Shown here in pieces: positions 32,624 to 41,379 of a DNA stretch of 64,000 nucleotides. The notes under the pieces were generated by a model that worked only from the letters and a program-made list of their open reading frames with translations, had not been told where the DNA came from and searched no databases. The stretch is from UBA11606 sp964504305 (GTDB taxonomy: Bacteria > Actinomycetota > Acidimicrobiia > Acidimicrobiales > Aldehydirespiratoraceae), in the NCBI GenBank assembly GCA_964504305.1, contig CAZDEB010000007.1, positions 134,195 through 198,194 of the forward strand, in the 5' to 3' direction. The translations under genes were made by a program, and so were the position numbers. The number at the start of each line of letters is the position of its first letter. Position 1 is the first letter of the stretch.

Positions 32624-34396
32624 GTGATCCTCATCGACGTTGTGGACGTCTGCATGAGTCGGCCGGACCGACCACTCTTCACCGACGTGTCGGTAACGGT
32701 AGCGACTGGTGACCGGCTGGGGGTGGTCGGTATCAACGGAACCGGCAAGTCGACCTTGCTGTCGCTCATTGCCGGTACCCGAGACGCCGAGTCCGGCACG
32801 GTTCGGCGCGGCCGAGATGTCACCATTGCCGCTGTCGATCAAGTGTCGACCTTGCCCGACGGCAGCGTGCGCGAAGCAGTGGGTGGCGGGTGGCGCGGCG
32901 AGTCGGCGATTCATCGACTGGGCCTCGGCCCCGACATTGACCGGTCGGTGCGGGAGCTGTCCGGTGGCCAAGAAAAGCGGGTCTCGTTGGCCAAGGCTCT
33001 GGTTGCCGACGCCGACCTGTTGATTCTGGACGAACCCACCAACCATCTCGACGTCGACGCCATCGAATGGCTCGAGCATGAGTTGGCGGCGTTTCGTGGG
33101 GGACTGGTGATTGTCACCCACGACCGGCATGTTCTCGACGGGGTGGCAACACGGGTTCTCGAACTTGACCGAGGGGTCTCCTACGTCCACGACGGCGGCT
33201 ACGACGGTTATCTCCAAGGCCGCGCTGCTCGCGAAGAACGGGCCGCGGCTCACGAATCGACTCGGCAAAACTTGGCCCGCCGTGAGTTGGCTTGGCTTCG
33301 CCGCGGCGCCAAAGCCAGGACCCGCAAGAGCCGGTCGCGCATCGAACGTGCCAACGAGTTGATAGATGGCAAGCCCGACGGTCCGGAACGTTCCGGCGAT
33401 CTTGACCTTGCAAGTTTGCACAAGGGCACGCCTCGATTGGGCGATCAAGTCGTCGAGTTGCACGACGTCACCATCGGTTTCGATGGGCTGCCTCCATTGG
33501 TGACCGGACTCGACCTGTTGCTCGATCGGCGCGAACGGATCGGCATCGTGGGCCCCAACGGGTCGGGAAAGTCGACGTTGCTCGATGTGATCGCCGGGCG
33601 CCGCGAGCCGCAGGCCGGCGTGCGTAAGGTCGGCCCCACGGTCGATATTGGACTACACGACCAGCAGGGGCGAACCCTCGACCCAAAGATGCGGGTCCGC
33701 CAAGCAATTGCCGGTGATGGCGCCGAACCCGACTGGTGGGACGTGGCCCTGCTCGAACGTTTCTGGTTCGACAGCGATGTCCAGCGCTCACCGATCGAGC
33801 TCTTGTCGGGCGGCGAACGACGGCGGTTGCAACTGGTTCTGACTCTGTCGGCGAAACCCAACGTGTTGTTGCTCGACGAGCCCACCAACGACCTGGATCT
33901 CGACACGCTCAGAGCCCTCGAGGACTTTCTCGACGAGTGGCCGGGGGCGGTTGTCGTGATCAGCCACGATCGTACGTTTCTCGACCGCACGGTCGACGAC
34001 GTGCTGGTTATCCACAACGGGCGTGCTCAGCGCTGGCCCGGTGGCTACGCCGGTTGGCTCCAAGACCGGGTATCGGGCACCAACGTCCGCAACCTTGGGG
34101 TCAAGAGTGGCAACGACCCGCGCCCCGGCGCACCGAAGCAACCCGCGGCTGTTGTCACCACGACCACTCGCTCTCGCAGCACCGTGCGTCACGAACTGAA
34201 ACAAACCGAAAAGGCGCTGGCCAAGCTCGAGAAATCGATCGCCGCGCTCCACGAAGCGTTGCTGGCCGCCAGCGACGACCACGAGATCCTCGCTCGATCG
34301 GGTGCTGAGTTGGCGGCCCGGGAGGCCGAATTGGCGAGTCACGAAGAGCGTTGGCTCGAATTGTCGAGCGAGCTCGAAGAAATCGACAGTCGCTGA
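32624..34396 (+). CDS. ABC-F family ATPase (Uup-like)
   Basis: A 590-residue soluble protein with two ABC ATPase domains and no membrane span, acting on the ribosome or, in the Uup group, on DNA/translation. First domain: GINGTGKSTLL, ELSGGQEKRVSLAKAL, LLILDEPTNHLD; second: GPNGSGKSTLL, LLSGGERRRLQLVL, LLLDEPTNDLD. The link between domains and the C-terminal coiled coil (RHELKQTEKALAKLEKSIA) fit the Uup subgroup. GTG start supported by TAGTCT 7 nt upstream; an in-frame ATG at 32546 lies in the divergent gene. Confidence 0.92.
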   Translation: MILIDVVDVCMSRPDRPLFTDVSVTVATGDRLGVVGINGTGKSTLLSLIAGTRDAESGTVRRGRDVTIAAVDQVSTLPDGSVREAVGGGWRGESAIHRLGLGPDIDRSVRELSGGQEKRVSLAKALVADADLLILDEPTNHLDVDAIEWLEHELAAFRGGLVIVTHDRHVLDGVATRVLELDRGVSYVHDGGYDGYLQGRAAREERAAAHESTRQNLARRELAWLRRGAKARTRKSRSRIERANELIDGKPDGPERSGDLDLASLHKGTPRLGDQVVELHDVTIGFDGLPPLVTGLDLLLDRRERIGIVGPNGSGKSTLLDVIAGRREPQAGVRKVGPTVDIGLHDQQGRTLDPKMRVRQAIAGDGAEPDWWDVALLERFWFDSDVQRSPIELLSGGERRRLQLVLTLSAKPNVLLLDEPTNDLDLDTLRALEDFLDEWPGAVVVISHDRTFLDRTVDDVLVIHNGRAQRWPGGYAGWLQDRVSGTNVRNLGVKSGNDPRPGAPKQPAAVVTTTTRSRSTVRHELKQTEKALAKLEKSIAALHEALLAASDDHEILARSGAELAAREAELASHEERWLELSSELEEIDSR

Positions 34397-34411
34397 TCAA
34401 GGCCAGCTGGG

Positions 34412-34417
34412 TAGCCT
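34412..34417 (+). promoter_or_regulatory. -10 hexamer of the NfuA-like gene
   Basis: TAGCCT ends 7 nt before the ATG at 34425. Confidence 0.4.
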
Positions 34418-34424
34418 TGTTGCC

Positions 34425-35066
34425 ATGACCGATACGGCTGAGCAGACCAGTACCGACCGGGCCGAAGAAATCCTCATCGTGAGCGACGCGGCGCGCGAGA
34501 CAGTGTTCGAGATCCGATCCAAGGAAGACGATGCCGAAGCACTCGGCCTGCGGGTCGAGGTGACTGGCGCGTTAGGGGTCGACTACACCTACGACCTTTC
34601 GCTCGAGCCGATTGCCGAAGCCGCCGAGGACGATCACATCCATGAGGTGAGCGGCTTGAGCGTGATCATCCCGGCTAACAGCGTCGACGCCATGCGGGGC
34701 TCGACCCTCGACCTGCCTTCGGTCGCTGGTCAGGGCGGGTTGGTTATTCGTAACCCGAACCGGCCGAACCCACTCGGAGACATGGGCCAGCTCGAACTCA
34801 CCGGAGACGCCGCCAACAAGATCACTGTTTTGTTGGCCGAGCGCATCAACCCGGCGCTGGCCTCCCACGGCGGGTACGCCGATCTGGTCGGCGTCGAAGG
34901 CCAGACCGCTTACGTCACTATGGGCGGCGGTTGCCAGGGATGCTCGATGAGCGCCGCAACCCTCCAAGAGGGCATTCAAAAAGCGATCCTCGAAGCCGTG
35001 CCCGAGGTAACCGAAGTAGTTGACGCCACCGATCACCAACAAGGCGAAAACCCGTACTACAGCTGA
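34425..35066 (+). CDS. nfuA: NfuA-like Fe-S carrier protein
   Basis: A 213-residue Fe-S cluster scaffold/carrier. Residues ~15-115 are an A-type (HesB-like) domain that lacks the three cluster cysteines, as in E. coli NfuA; residues ~120-205 are a NifU C-terminal domain with GGGCQGCSMS (CxxC), where the cluster binds. It delivers [4Fe-4S] clusters to target enzymes such as the ferrochelatase or lipoyl synthase. Start ATG chosen by TAGCCT 7 nt upstream and homology; the upstream frame overlaps the ABC-F gene. Confidence 0.92.
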   Translation: MTDTAEQTSTDRAEEILIVSDAARETVFEIRSKEDDAEALGLRVEVTGALGVDYTYDLSLEPIAEAAEDDHIHEVSGLSVIIPANSVDAMRGSTLDLPSVAGQGGLVIRNPNRPNPLGDMGQLELTGDAANKITVLLAERINPALASHGGYADLVGVEGQTAYVTMGGGCQGCSMSAATLQEGIQKAILEAVPEVTEVVDATDHQQGENPYYS

Positions 35067-35075
35067 ATGCTGGCT

Positions 35076-36902
35076 TTAGTCGAGCAGTTTCGAGACGCTG
35101 CCGGCGATGCCCTCGGCATCTAGCCCGAAGCGGGCGTGGATCACGTCGGGGTGATCGTGGGGGATGTACTCGACCGGCACGCCGAGGACCCGGACCCGGC
35201 AGTTGGCGTCGCGGTCGCCCAACGCGTCGCGCACCGCCGCACCGGCACCGCCGATGCGGAGCCCGTCTTCGACGGTGACAACGATGTCGTGCTCGGCAAT
35301 GTCGTCGATCATGGCCGGGTCGAGCGGCACCACAACGCGCGGGTCGTAAACAGTGGCGTCTACCCCTTGCGACGCGAGTAGGTCGGCGGCGGCCATCGTT
35401 GCGGGGAGCATCTGACCGAATCCGAGAAGTGCTACGCGCTTGGAACCATCGCGAACTTTGCGTGCTTGCAGACCCCGTCCGACGTCCTCGTGGTCAACGT
35501 GAGGGGTTTTGCCCCGCGACCAGCGAATCGCCACTGGGCCATCGGTGAGGCCCATGGCGTCCTCCATCATCTGCTGGAGTTCCTGGTAGCTCGATGGGGC
35601 AAAAACTGTCATGCCCGGCACCTTGGTCAGCAGGACCAGATCGAGAACTCCGTGATGAGACGCTCCGTCGGGACCGGTGACGCCGGCCCGGTCTAGACAG
35701 AAGATGACCGGTTGACCGTGCAAACCGACGTCGAGGTTTACCTGATCGATGGCGCGGGTGAGAAACGTCGAGTAGACCGCGATCAAGGGTCGTAGCCCAC
35801 CCATAGCCATGCCGGCGGCCGCGGTGACAGCATGTTGCTCGGCGATGCCAACATCGATGCAACGGTCGGGGAACCGTTCTCGAAACGGCAGCAGCCCGGT
35901 TGAGTCGGGCATCGCTGCGGTTATTGCCACCAACTCGGGGTATTGGTCGCCGAGCTTGACCAGGGTTTCGGAGAACGCCGCGGTGTAGGACCCTTCTTTC
36001 ATGGAGCCGGTGTCGTGCATGTACTTGATGTGGTCTTGCTCGGCGGGGCCGTAGCCGCGACCTTTTTGAGTCAAAACGTGGACCACGACGGGGCCCTCGA
36101 ACTCGGCCGCGTTTTCCAACGCTTCTTCGACCGACGCCACGTCGTGGCCATCGAAGGGTCCCATGTAACGCACTCCGAGGTCTTCGAAGAACGCCGACGG
36201 CTCCCACATCTCTCGCACTGCGGCCTTCGACATCTTGAGGCCGCGGGTGATCTGTTCGCCGACCCAAGGGATGCGCTCGGCGATCTCCTCGATCTTGGCC
36301 TGGCGCCGCATGTAGGTGGGGTTGTTGCGGATCTTGACCAGGCTCTCGGAGAGGCGCGAGACGGTGGGGGCGTACGAGCGGCCGTTGTCGTTGAGGACAA
36401 TCACGACGTCGCGGCCGCTGTGCCCGAGATTGTTGAGACCTTCGAACGCCATACCACCGGTCATCGCTCCATCGCCGATCACAGCCACTACCCGGCGCCG
36501 TTCGTCGTTGGCTTTGAACGCGGTGGCGAGTCCGTGGGCGTAGCTCAACACTGTTGATGCGTGACTGTTCTCGATCCAGTCGTGTTCGGATTCTTCCCGG
36601 CTGGGATAACCCGACAGTCCACCGCCTTCGCGTAGATCGCGGAACTGTGCGGCTCGGCCGGTGACGATCTTGTGCACATAAGCCTGGTGACCGGTGTCCC
36701 ACAGGATTACGTCGTGGGGTGATCGAAAAACTCGATGCAGGGCAATCGTGAGTTCGACCGCACCCAAGTTCGAGCCGAGGTGCCCGCCGTGTTCGTTGAC
36801 CGAGTCGATGACAAGGTGGCGAATCTGTTCGGCCAAGTCTTCGAGTTCGGCGTAGCTTCGGCCGCGCAGGTCGTCAGGTCCGGAGAGGGCGTCGATCAAC
36901 AT
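35076..36902 (-). CDS. dxs: 1-Deoxy-D-xylulose-5-phosphate synthase
   Basis: The first enzyme of the MEP isoprenoid pathway; condenses pyruvate and glyceraldehyde 3-phosphate using thiamine diphosphate. The 608-residue protein has HLGSNLGAVELTIALHR, the ThDP motif GDGAMTGGMAFEGLN...VIVLNDNGRSYAP, EQHAVTAAAGMAMGGL and DRAGVTGPDGASHHG. Length is ordinary. TAACCT lies 8 nt before the ATG, inside the PAP2 gene. Confidence 0.96.
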   Translation of the reverse strand: MLIDALSGPDDLRGRSYAELEDLAEQIRHLVIDSVNEHGGHLGSNLGAVELTIALHRVFRSPHDVILWDTGHQAYVHKIVTGRAAQFRDLREGGGLSGYPSREESEHDWIENSHASTVLSYAHGLATAFKANDERRRVVAVIGDGAMTGGMAFEGLNNLGHSGRDVVIVLNDNGRSYAPTVSRLSESLVKIRNNPTYMRRQAKIEEIAERIPWVGEQITRGLKMSKAAVREMWEPSAFFEDLGVRYMGPFDGHDVASVEEALENAAEFEGPVVVHVLTQKGRGYGPAEQDHIKYMHDTGSMKEGSYTAAFSETLVKLGDQYPELVAITAAMPDSTGLLPFRERFPDRCIDVGIAEQHAVTAAAGMAMGGLRPLIAVYSTFLTRAIDQVNLDVGLHGQPVIFCLDRAGVTGPDGASHHGVLDLVLLTKVPGMTVFAPSSYQELQQMMEDAMGLTDGPVAIRWSRGKTPHVDHEDVGRGLQARKVRDGSKRVALLGFGQMLPATMAAADLLASQGVDATVYDPRVVVPLDPAMIDDIAEHDIVVTVEDGLRIGGAGAAVRDALGDRDANCRVRVLGVPVEYIPHDHPDVIHARFGLDAEGIAGSVSKLLD

Positions 36903-37722
36903 CGCTTCGAAGGTTACCCGTAGGACCAGGCAGAATCCGGGTCAGTGCCGGTGCAACCTTGAGGGCGACACCAAGAGCGAGCAAACCACCCGCTGCGTCA
37001 ATCCAGAAATGGTTGGCTGTGACGATGATCGCAAACAAGGTGATCATCGGGTACAACACGATCGCGACCCGCGACCAACGGCGGGCCAGAACCGGAAACA
37101 GCGCGATTGCGCACCACGTCGACCAGGCAATGTGAAGGCTCGGCATCGCCGCGTACTGATTCGAGATTGTCTCCATCGTCCCCGATTCGAACGACCAAAG
37201 ACCGCCGGGACTGACCAACGTGTCGAGGTAGGCATGGCCGCTCTGGCACGCGCCGTATTGCGACACGCAGTTGCTCAGCAGCCTCGGCGGCATCAGAGGG
37301 AAGAAGGCAAATCCGATGAGCGCCAGCGTCGTCGCCGCGCACAACGTGGCGCGCATGTAGGCGTAGCGGGCCGGAAATCTCCGGAACAGCAGCACCATCA
37401 CACCGATGGTCACAAAGAAGTGAAACGACCCGTAGAAGACGTTCCAGAAGATGATGAACCGGTCCCAGTCGATGAACCTGGCTTGGATCCATTCTTCGTG
37501 GTACAGCCCGAGCGCCTTTTCGAGATTGATGACGTGTACCGCGTTGGCGTAGGCCGACTGCGCCGCCGAATCGCCCAGCGCCGATCCGAACTGGTTACGC
37601 ACCGCCGAGTAAACCGTATAGAACCCGAGAGTGAGCAGGATCTCGACCCACCATCGAAGCGCCGGTTCGGGTTGCGCGGTGGTGGGGGTGCGCGGGGGAT
37701 CTGGCACCGGCTGGGCAGGCAT
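36874..37722 (-). CDS. PAP2-family membrane phosphatase/transferase
   Basis: A 282-residue multi-pass membrane protein. The PAP2 signature is recognisable as QYAAMPSLHIAWSTW (P-S-L-H) and TANHFWIDAAGG, giving the catalytic histidines; five or six hydrophobic helices flank them. Similar actinobacterial proteins act on phosphoinositol or polyprenyl phosphates, but the substrate cannot be told. The start at MPAQPVPDPP follows TACGAT by 7 nt. Its 3' end overlaps the dxs start by 29 bases, so dxs could be co-transcribed. Confidence 0.85.
   Translation of the reverse strand: MPAQPVPDPPRTPTTAQPEPALRWWVEILLTLGFYTVYSAVRNQFGSALGDSAAQSAYANAVHVINLEKALGLYHEEWIQARFIDWDRFIIFWNVFYGSFHFFVTIGVMVLLFRRFPARYAYMRATLCAATTLALIGFAFFPLMPPRLLSNCVSQYGACQSGHAYLDTLVSPGGLWSFESGTMETISNQYAAMPSLHIAWSTWCAIALFPVLARRWSRVAIVLYPMITLFAIIVTANHFWIDAAGGLLALGVALKVAPALTRILPGPTGNLRSDVDRRPLRT
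36911..36916 (-). promoter_or_regulatory. -10 hexamer of dxs
   Basis: TAACCT on the minus strand ends 8 nt before the dxs ATG. Confidence 0.4.
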
Positions 37723-37729
37723 CTGTCGG

Positions 37730-37735
37730 ATCGTA
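37730..37735 (-). promoter_or_regulatory. -10 hexamer of the PAP2 gene
   Basis: TACGAT on the minus strand ends 7 nt before the ATG at 37722. Confidence 0.4.
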
Positions 37736-37818
37736 CCGGGGTTGACGATAGGGTCGGCCTCGCTCTTGCGGTGTGAATCGACACCGTCACCTGATGGAAC
37801 TCTCCAGGAGGTGACGCG

Positions 37819-38574
37819 ATGCGTCTTCACCAAACAAACACCAACCGCCCACCCTCGTCTCGTCTGGCCGCGGCCCTAGCTGCCGCGACGCTTGTGGTGT
37901 CGGGGTGCTCGGCCGCTTCGGCCGACCCAGAGCAAAATAGCGGTTCGCTCGAACCGGGCCCGACGGTCGACGACCGCGAGCCCGACACGTTCATAACCGA
38001 GGGAGGGTCGAGCGCGCTGCTTTCCGACGGGGTGCTTGTCCAAGCCCCCGTTGCTGAGACCCCGGTTGATACTCAAGCCCCTGCCGATAACGCCCCGACC
38101 GATAACGACACTGCCGATAACGCCCCGACCGATATAGAGGCCGCGGTGCTGGCGACGCTGAGCGTCGAGTCCGGATTTGCAACCCAGACGCTGTTTGTCG
38201 ACGTTGGCTATGGCACTCTCGAGGCTGTCATCACCACCGAATGGAGCCCCGACGGCGGCCAGCGCTGGCTCACGGTCGAGACGGCCGCCCCCGAAATGCC
38301 TGACGATTGGGCCGCCGCTTTCGAGCAAGGGGCGATCGATGCCCTCCCCAAGGTGTGGCCAGGTGACATTTCGTTCGGCCCCGACGGTGTCGACGACATC
38401 CGCCGCGAACTGCTCGGCGATCTCGAGACCGTTTTGACCTCAGACGAGGTCGAGGTTGGTTTTGCGGGCGACAAAGTGGCCTACGCCTTCATCGAGGTGC
38501 CGTTTGAAGGCACCCTCAGTTGGTACCGCTGGGATTTCGGGACCGGCAAGGCGCCGTCACCACAAACCAGCTGA
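37819..38574 (+). CDS. Lipoprotein with Asp/Thr-rich tandem repeat linker
   Basis: A 251-residue exported lipoprotein: lipobox VVSGC near residue 30, then a linker of about 75 residues with an exact 24-base repeat on a 30-base period (38081 and 38111) that encodes ADNAPTD twice, then a C-terminal alpha/beta domain (ATQTLFVDVGYGTLEAVITT, EVEVGFAGDKVAYAFIEVPF). AGGAGGTGA directly precedes the ATG, an ideal ribosome-binding site. No family recognised. Confidence 0.7.
   Translation: MRLHQTNTNRPPSSRLAAALAAATLVVSGCSAASADPEQNSGSLEPGPTVDDREPDTFITEGGSSALLSDGVLVQAPVAETPVDTQAPADNAPTDNDTADNAPTDIEAAVLATLSVESGFATQTLFVDVGYGTLEAVITTEWSPDGGQRWLTVETAAPEMPDDWAAAFEQGAIDALPKVWPGDISFGPDGVDDIRRELLGDLETVLTSDEVEVGFAGDKVAYAFIEVPFEGTLSWYRWDFGTGKAPSPQTS
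38081..38134 (+). repeat. Two copies of a 24-bp tandem repeat in the lipoprotein linker
   Basis: CTGCCGATAACGCCCCGACC followed by GATA occurs at 38081 and again at 38111, separated by six bases. It is coding and in frame. Confidence 0.85.
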
Positions 38575-38638
38575 GTCGCCGGAACAGCGCGGGCGGCTCG
38601 GCGATGTACCATTGCGGTTCCCCAGATCCGGAGGCCCT

Positions 38639-40030
38639 GTGCTCGACCACGAACTGATCAACCGCACCTTGTCAGCCGCCATGCGTACCGGTGGCGACTT
38701 CGCCGAAGTGTTTGTCGAAGACAAACGCTCGTCGTCGGCGGTGTTCGATGACGGCCGGGTCGAAGAACTAACCAGCGGCCGCGATCGGGGCGCCGGTATC
38801 AGGGTTGTTGTGGGCGAAACGACCGGTTTCGCCCACACCGCCGACCTGACCGAAGCTGGTCTTGCCGCGGCAGCTGGCGCCGCCGCGGCTGCCGCTCGTG
38901 GCGGTGGTGGCGGCACCAATGTCGTGCCGGTGTCGGCGATTAACGTGGCGCGTAGCGCGCCCGCTCGGATCACTCCCGAAGAGGTCGCCAAGGCCACCAA
39001 GGTCGGTCTACTGACGCTGGCCAACGAGGCCGCCCGCACCGAAGGGTCGAGTATCTCGCAGGTCTCGGCTCGTTACGGCGACAGCCGTCGTCGCATTCTT
39101 GTGGCCAACTCCGAAGGTTTGTTGGCCGAAGACGATCAGGTGCGCACGTTGTTCTCGGTTTCTTGTGTTGCCACCGGCGACACGGGGTTGCAAACCGGGC
39201 GCGAGAGCGCCGGCCGCACCGTCGGTTTCGAGTTGTTCGACGAAACCGATGTCGAAGAGATGGGCCGGCGAGCCGCTCGCCGAGCAATCACCAAGCTGTC
39301 CGCTCGTCCCGCTCCCTCGGGTGCGGTGCCGGTAGTGGTCGGGCCGGGCGGCGGTGGCGTGCTATTTCACGAGGCTTGCGGGCACGGCCTCGAAGCCGAT
39401 CTTGTTGGCAAATCCGCTTCGGTGTTTGCTGGCCGCGTCGGTGAGCAGGTCGCGAGCCCTCTTGTCACTCTCATAGACGACGGCACCATGGCTGGCGAGT
39501 GGGGTCATTTCGCGATCGACGACGAGGGTCGCCCAGCCGGTCGCAACGTCTTGATCCAAGATGGTGTGCTCACCGACTACATGTGGGACGGACTTCGGGC
39601 CCGCAAACAAGGCCGGGCGAGTTCGGGCAACGGTCGCCGCCAGAGCTATCAGCATCTGCCCATGGTGCGCATGACCAACACCTATATCACCGCCGGCCCC
39701 GACGACCCTGCCGACATCATTGCCGGCACCGACTCCGGCGTCTATGTCGCCGAGCTTGGTGGAGGCCAAGTCAACACGGCAACCGGCGATTTTGTGTTCG
39801 GTATGACCGAGGCTTACCTGATCGAAGACGGCCAGATCACCGAACCGATTCGCGAAGGAAACCTCATCGGCAACGGACCAGAGGTACTGACCCGCATCGA
39901 TGCGCTCGGCAACGACTTTGCCATGGGCTCACCGGGCACCTGCGGCAAGGACGGCCAGGGCGTGCCGGTGGGCGACGGGACCCCGACGCTACGGGTCACA
40001 AGCCTCACGGTTGGCGGCACCGCAGCCTGA
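38639..40030 (+). CDS. tldD: TldD-family zinc metalloprotease
   Basis: A 463-residue protease subunit. The zinc motif HEACGHGLEADLV (HExxxH) lies near residues 244-256, and the C-terminal GEYIEDG-like segment reads EAYLIEDGQITEPIREGNLIGNG. TldD and TldE form a heterodimer that degrades unfolded peptides and matures peptide substrates. The GTG start follows CCGGAGGCCCT, a good ribosome-binding site, with TACCAT about 27 nt upstream as a possible -10. Followed after one base by tldE, forming a tldD-tldE-tldE2 operon. Confidence 0.94.
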   Translation: MLDHELINRTLSAAMRTGGDFAEVFVEDKRSSSAVFDDGRVEELTSGRDRGAGIRVVVGETTGFAHTADLTEAGLAAAAGAAAAAARGGGGGTNVVPVSAINVARSAPARITPEEVAKATKVGLLTLANEAARTEGSSISQVSARYGDSRRRILVANSEGLLAEDDQVRTLFSVSCVATGDTGLQTGRESAGRTVGFELFDETDVEEMGRRAARRAITKLSARPAPSGAVPVVVGPGGGGVLFHEACGHGLEADLVGKSASVFAGRVGEQVASPLVTLIDDGTMAGEWGHFAIDDEGRPAGRNVLIQDGVLTDYMWDGLRARKQGRASSGNGRRQSYQHLPMVRMTNTYITAGPDDPADIIAGTDSGVYVAELGGGQVNTATGDFVFGMTEAYLIEDGQITEPIREGNLIGNGPEVLTRIDALGNDFAMGSPGTCGKDGQGVPVGDGTPTLRVTSLTVGGTAA

Positions 40031-40031
40031 C

Positions 40032-41375
40032 ATGTCTGAACTTCTTGATATTGCCACCCAGGTTGCCGGTTGGGCCCGTGACGGCGAACAGGTCGAAGCC
40101 TTTGTTGTTCACGAGCGAGAAACCGAAGTTCGGGCCTATGGCGCCGAGATCGAGTCGCTTACCAGCGCCGAGTCCCGCGGGATCGGCGTTCGGGTCGTTG
40201 CTGGCGGCAAGCAGGGATATGCCTACGCCGGGACCCTCGATAAAGATGCGCTCGGCGAGACGCTGCGCGAGGCCCGAGATAACGCCGGGTTCGCCGAACC
40301 CGACGAATTCAACGGCGTAGCACAAGCCGACGGGGTTGCTCCTGCCGATCTTGCTTTGTTCAGCCCAGAGATGGAAGCTTTTTCGACCGACGAGAAGATC
40401 GCACTGGCGATCGAACTCGAGCGGGCCACCCTGGCCGCCGACCCTCGCATCAGTGGCATCGAGTCGGCGGAGTACATCGACACCCTCTACGAGTCGGCCG
40501 TTGCCACGTCTACCGGCATTGCCTCCAGCACTCGCGAGACTGGCTGTTACGTGTCGGCTTATGCCCTGGCCGAAGCCGACGGCGAGACCCAAACCGGGTT
40601 CGGATTCTCGATTGCCCGCAACCCACATCAACTCGACGTATTGGTAGCGGCTGCTGATGCTGCGGAGCGAGCCACCCGGTTGCTTGGGGCATCCAAGCCG
40701 GCTTCGGAGCGACTAACCGTTGTGCTCGATCCGTGGGTCACCGCTCAACTGCTCGGAATTGTTGGCCATACCCTCACCGGGGAGGCAGTGCTCAAGGGTC
40801 GCTCGTTGTTCGCCGAGCGCATGGGAGACAAAGTGGCCGCTTCTTCGATCACTCTCGTCGACGACCCCACCAACCCGGCGGCATTCACCGCGTCAATGGT
40901 CGATGGCGAAGGACTGGCAACCAGATCCACGCCACTCGTCACCAACGGCGTGCTGACCGGATTTCTTCACAACTCGTACTCAGGTCGTCGGTCGGGCACC
41001 GCGTCCACCGGATCGGCGGTGCGCGGGGGGTTCAAAAGTGCGCCGTCGGTAGGGGCGCAGTCGCTGTCGCTCATGCCTGGCAACGTCAGCCAAGCCGATC
41101 TGATCTCCGGGATCGACAACGGTTTCCTGGTTCAGGGCGTGGCCGGCCTTCATTCCGGTGTGAATCCGATCTCCGGCGATTTCTCCACCGGCGCCGAGGG
41201 ACTGCGCATACGCGGCGGCGAGTTGGCCGAACCAATCCGCGAGGTCACGATCGCGTCCACTTTGCAGCGACTCCTAAAAGACATCGTGGCGGTCGGCAGC
41301 GACATCGAGTGGTTGCCCATGAGCGCGGCGGGGGTAACACTCGTGGTCGACGACGTCACGATGTCGGGGGCCTAA
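40032..41375 (+). CDS. tldE: TldE/PmbA-family protease partner, first copy
   Basis: A 447-residue non-zinc partner of TldD. The block GIGVRVVAGGKQGYAYAGTLD near residue 50 and SGDFSTGAEGLRIRGGELAEPI near the end are the shared TldD/E signatures, but HExxxH is absent, as expected. It forms the TldD/E heterodimer that digests unstructured peptides. One base separates it from tldD. Confidence 0.9.
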   Translation: MSELLDIATQVAGWARDGEQVEAFVVHERETEVRAYGAEIESLTSAESRGIGVRVVAGGKQGYAYAGTLDKDALGETLREARDNAGFAEPDEFNGVAQADGVAPADLALFSPEMEAFSTDEKIALAIELERATLAADPRISGIESAEYIDTLYESAVATSTGIASSTRETGCYVSAYALAEADGETQTGFGFSIARNPHQLDVLVAAADAAERATRLLGASKPASERLTVVLDPWVTAQLLGIVGHTLTGEAVLKGRSLFAERMGDKVAASSITLVDDPTNPAAFTASMVDGEGLATRSTPLVTNGVLTGFLHNSYSGRRSGTASTGSAVRGGFKSAPSVGAQSLSLMPGNVSQADLISGIDNGFLVQGVAGLHSGVNPISGDFSTGAEGLRIRGGELAEPIREVTIASTLQRLLKDIVAVGSDIEWLPMSAAGVTLVVDDVTMSGA

Positions 41376-41379
41376 CCGC

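Noticed and set aside
38081..38134. CRISPR-like short repeat
   Set aside because: Only two copies, in frame inside a lipoprotein gene, with no spacer pattern or cas genes.
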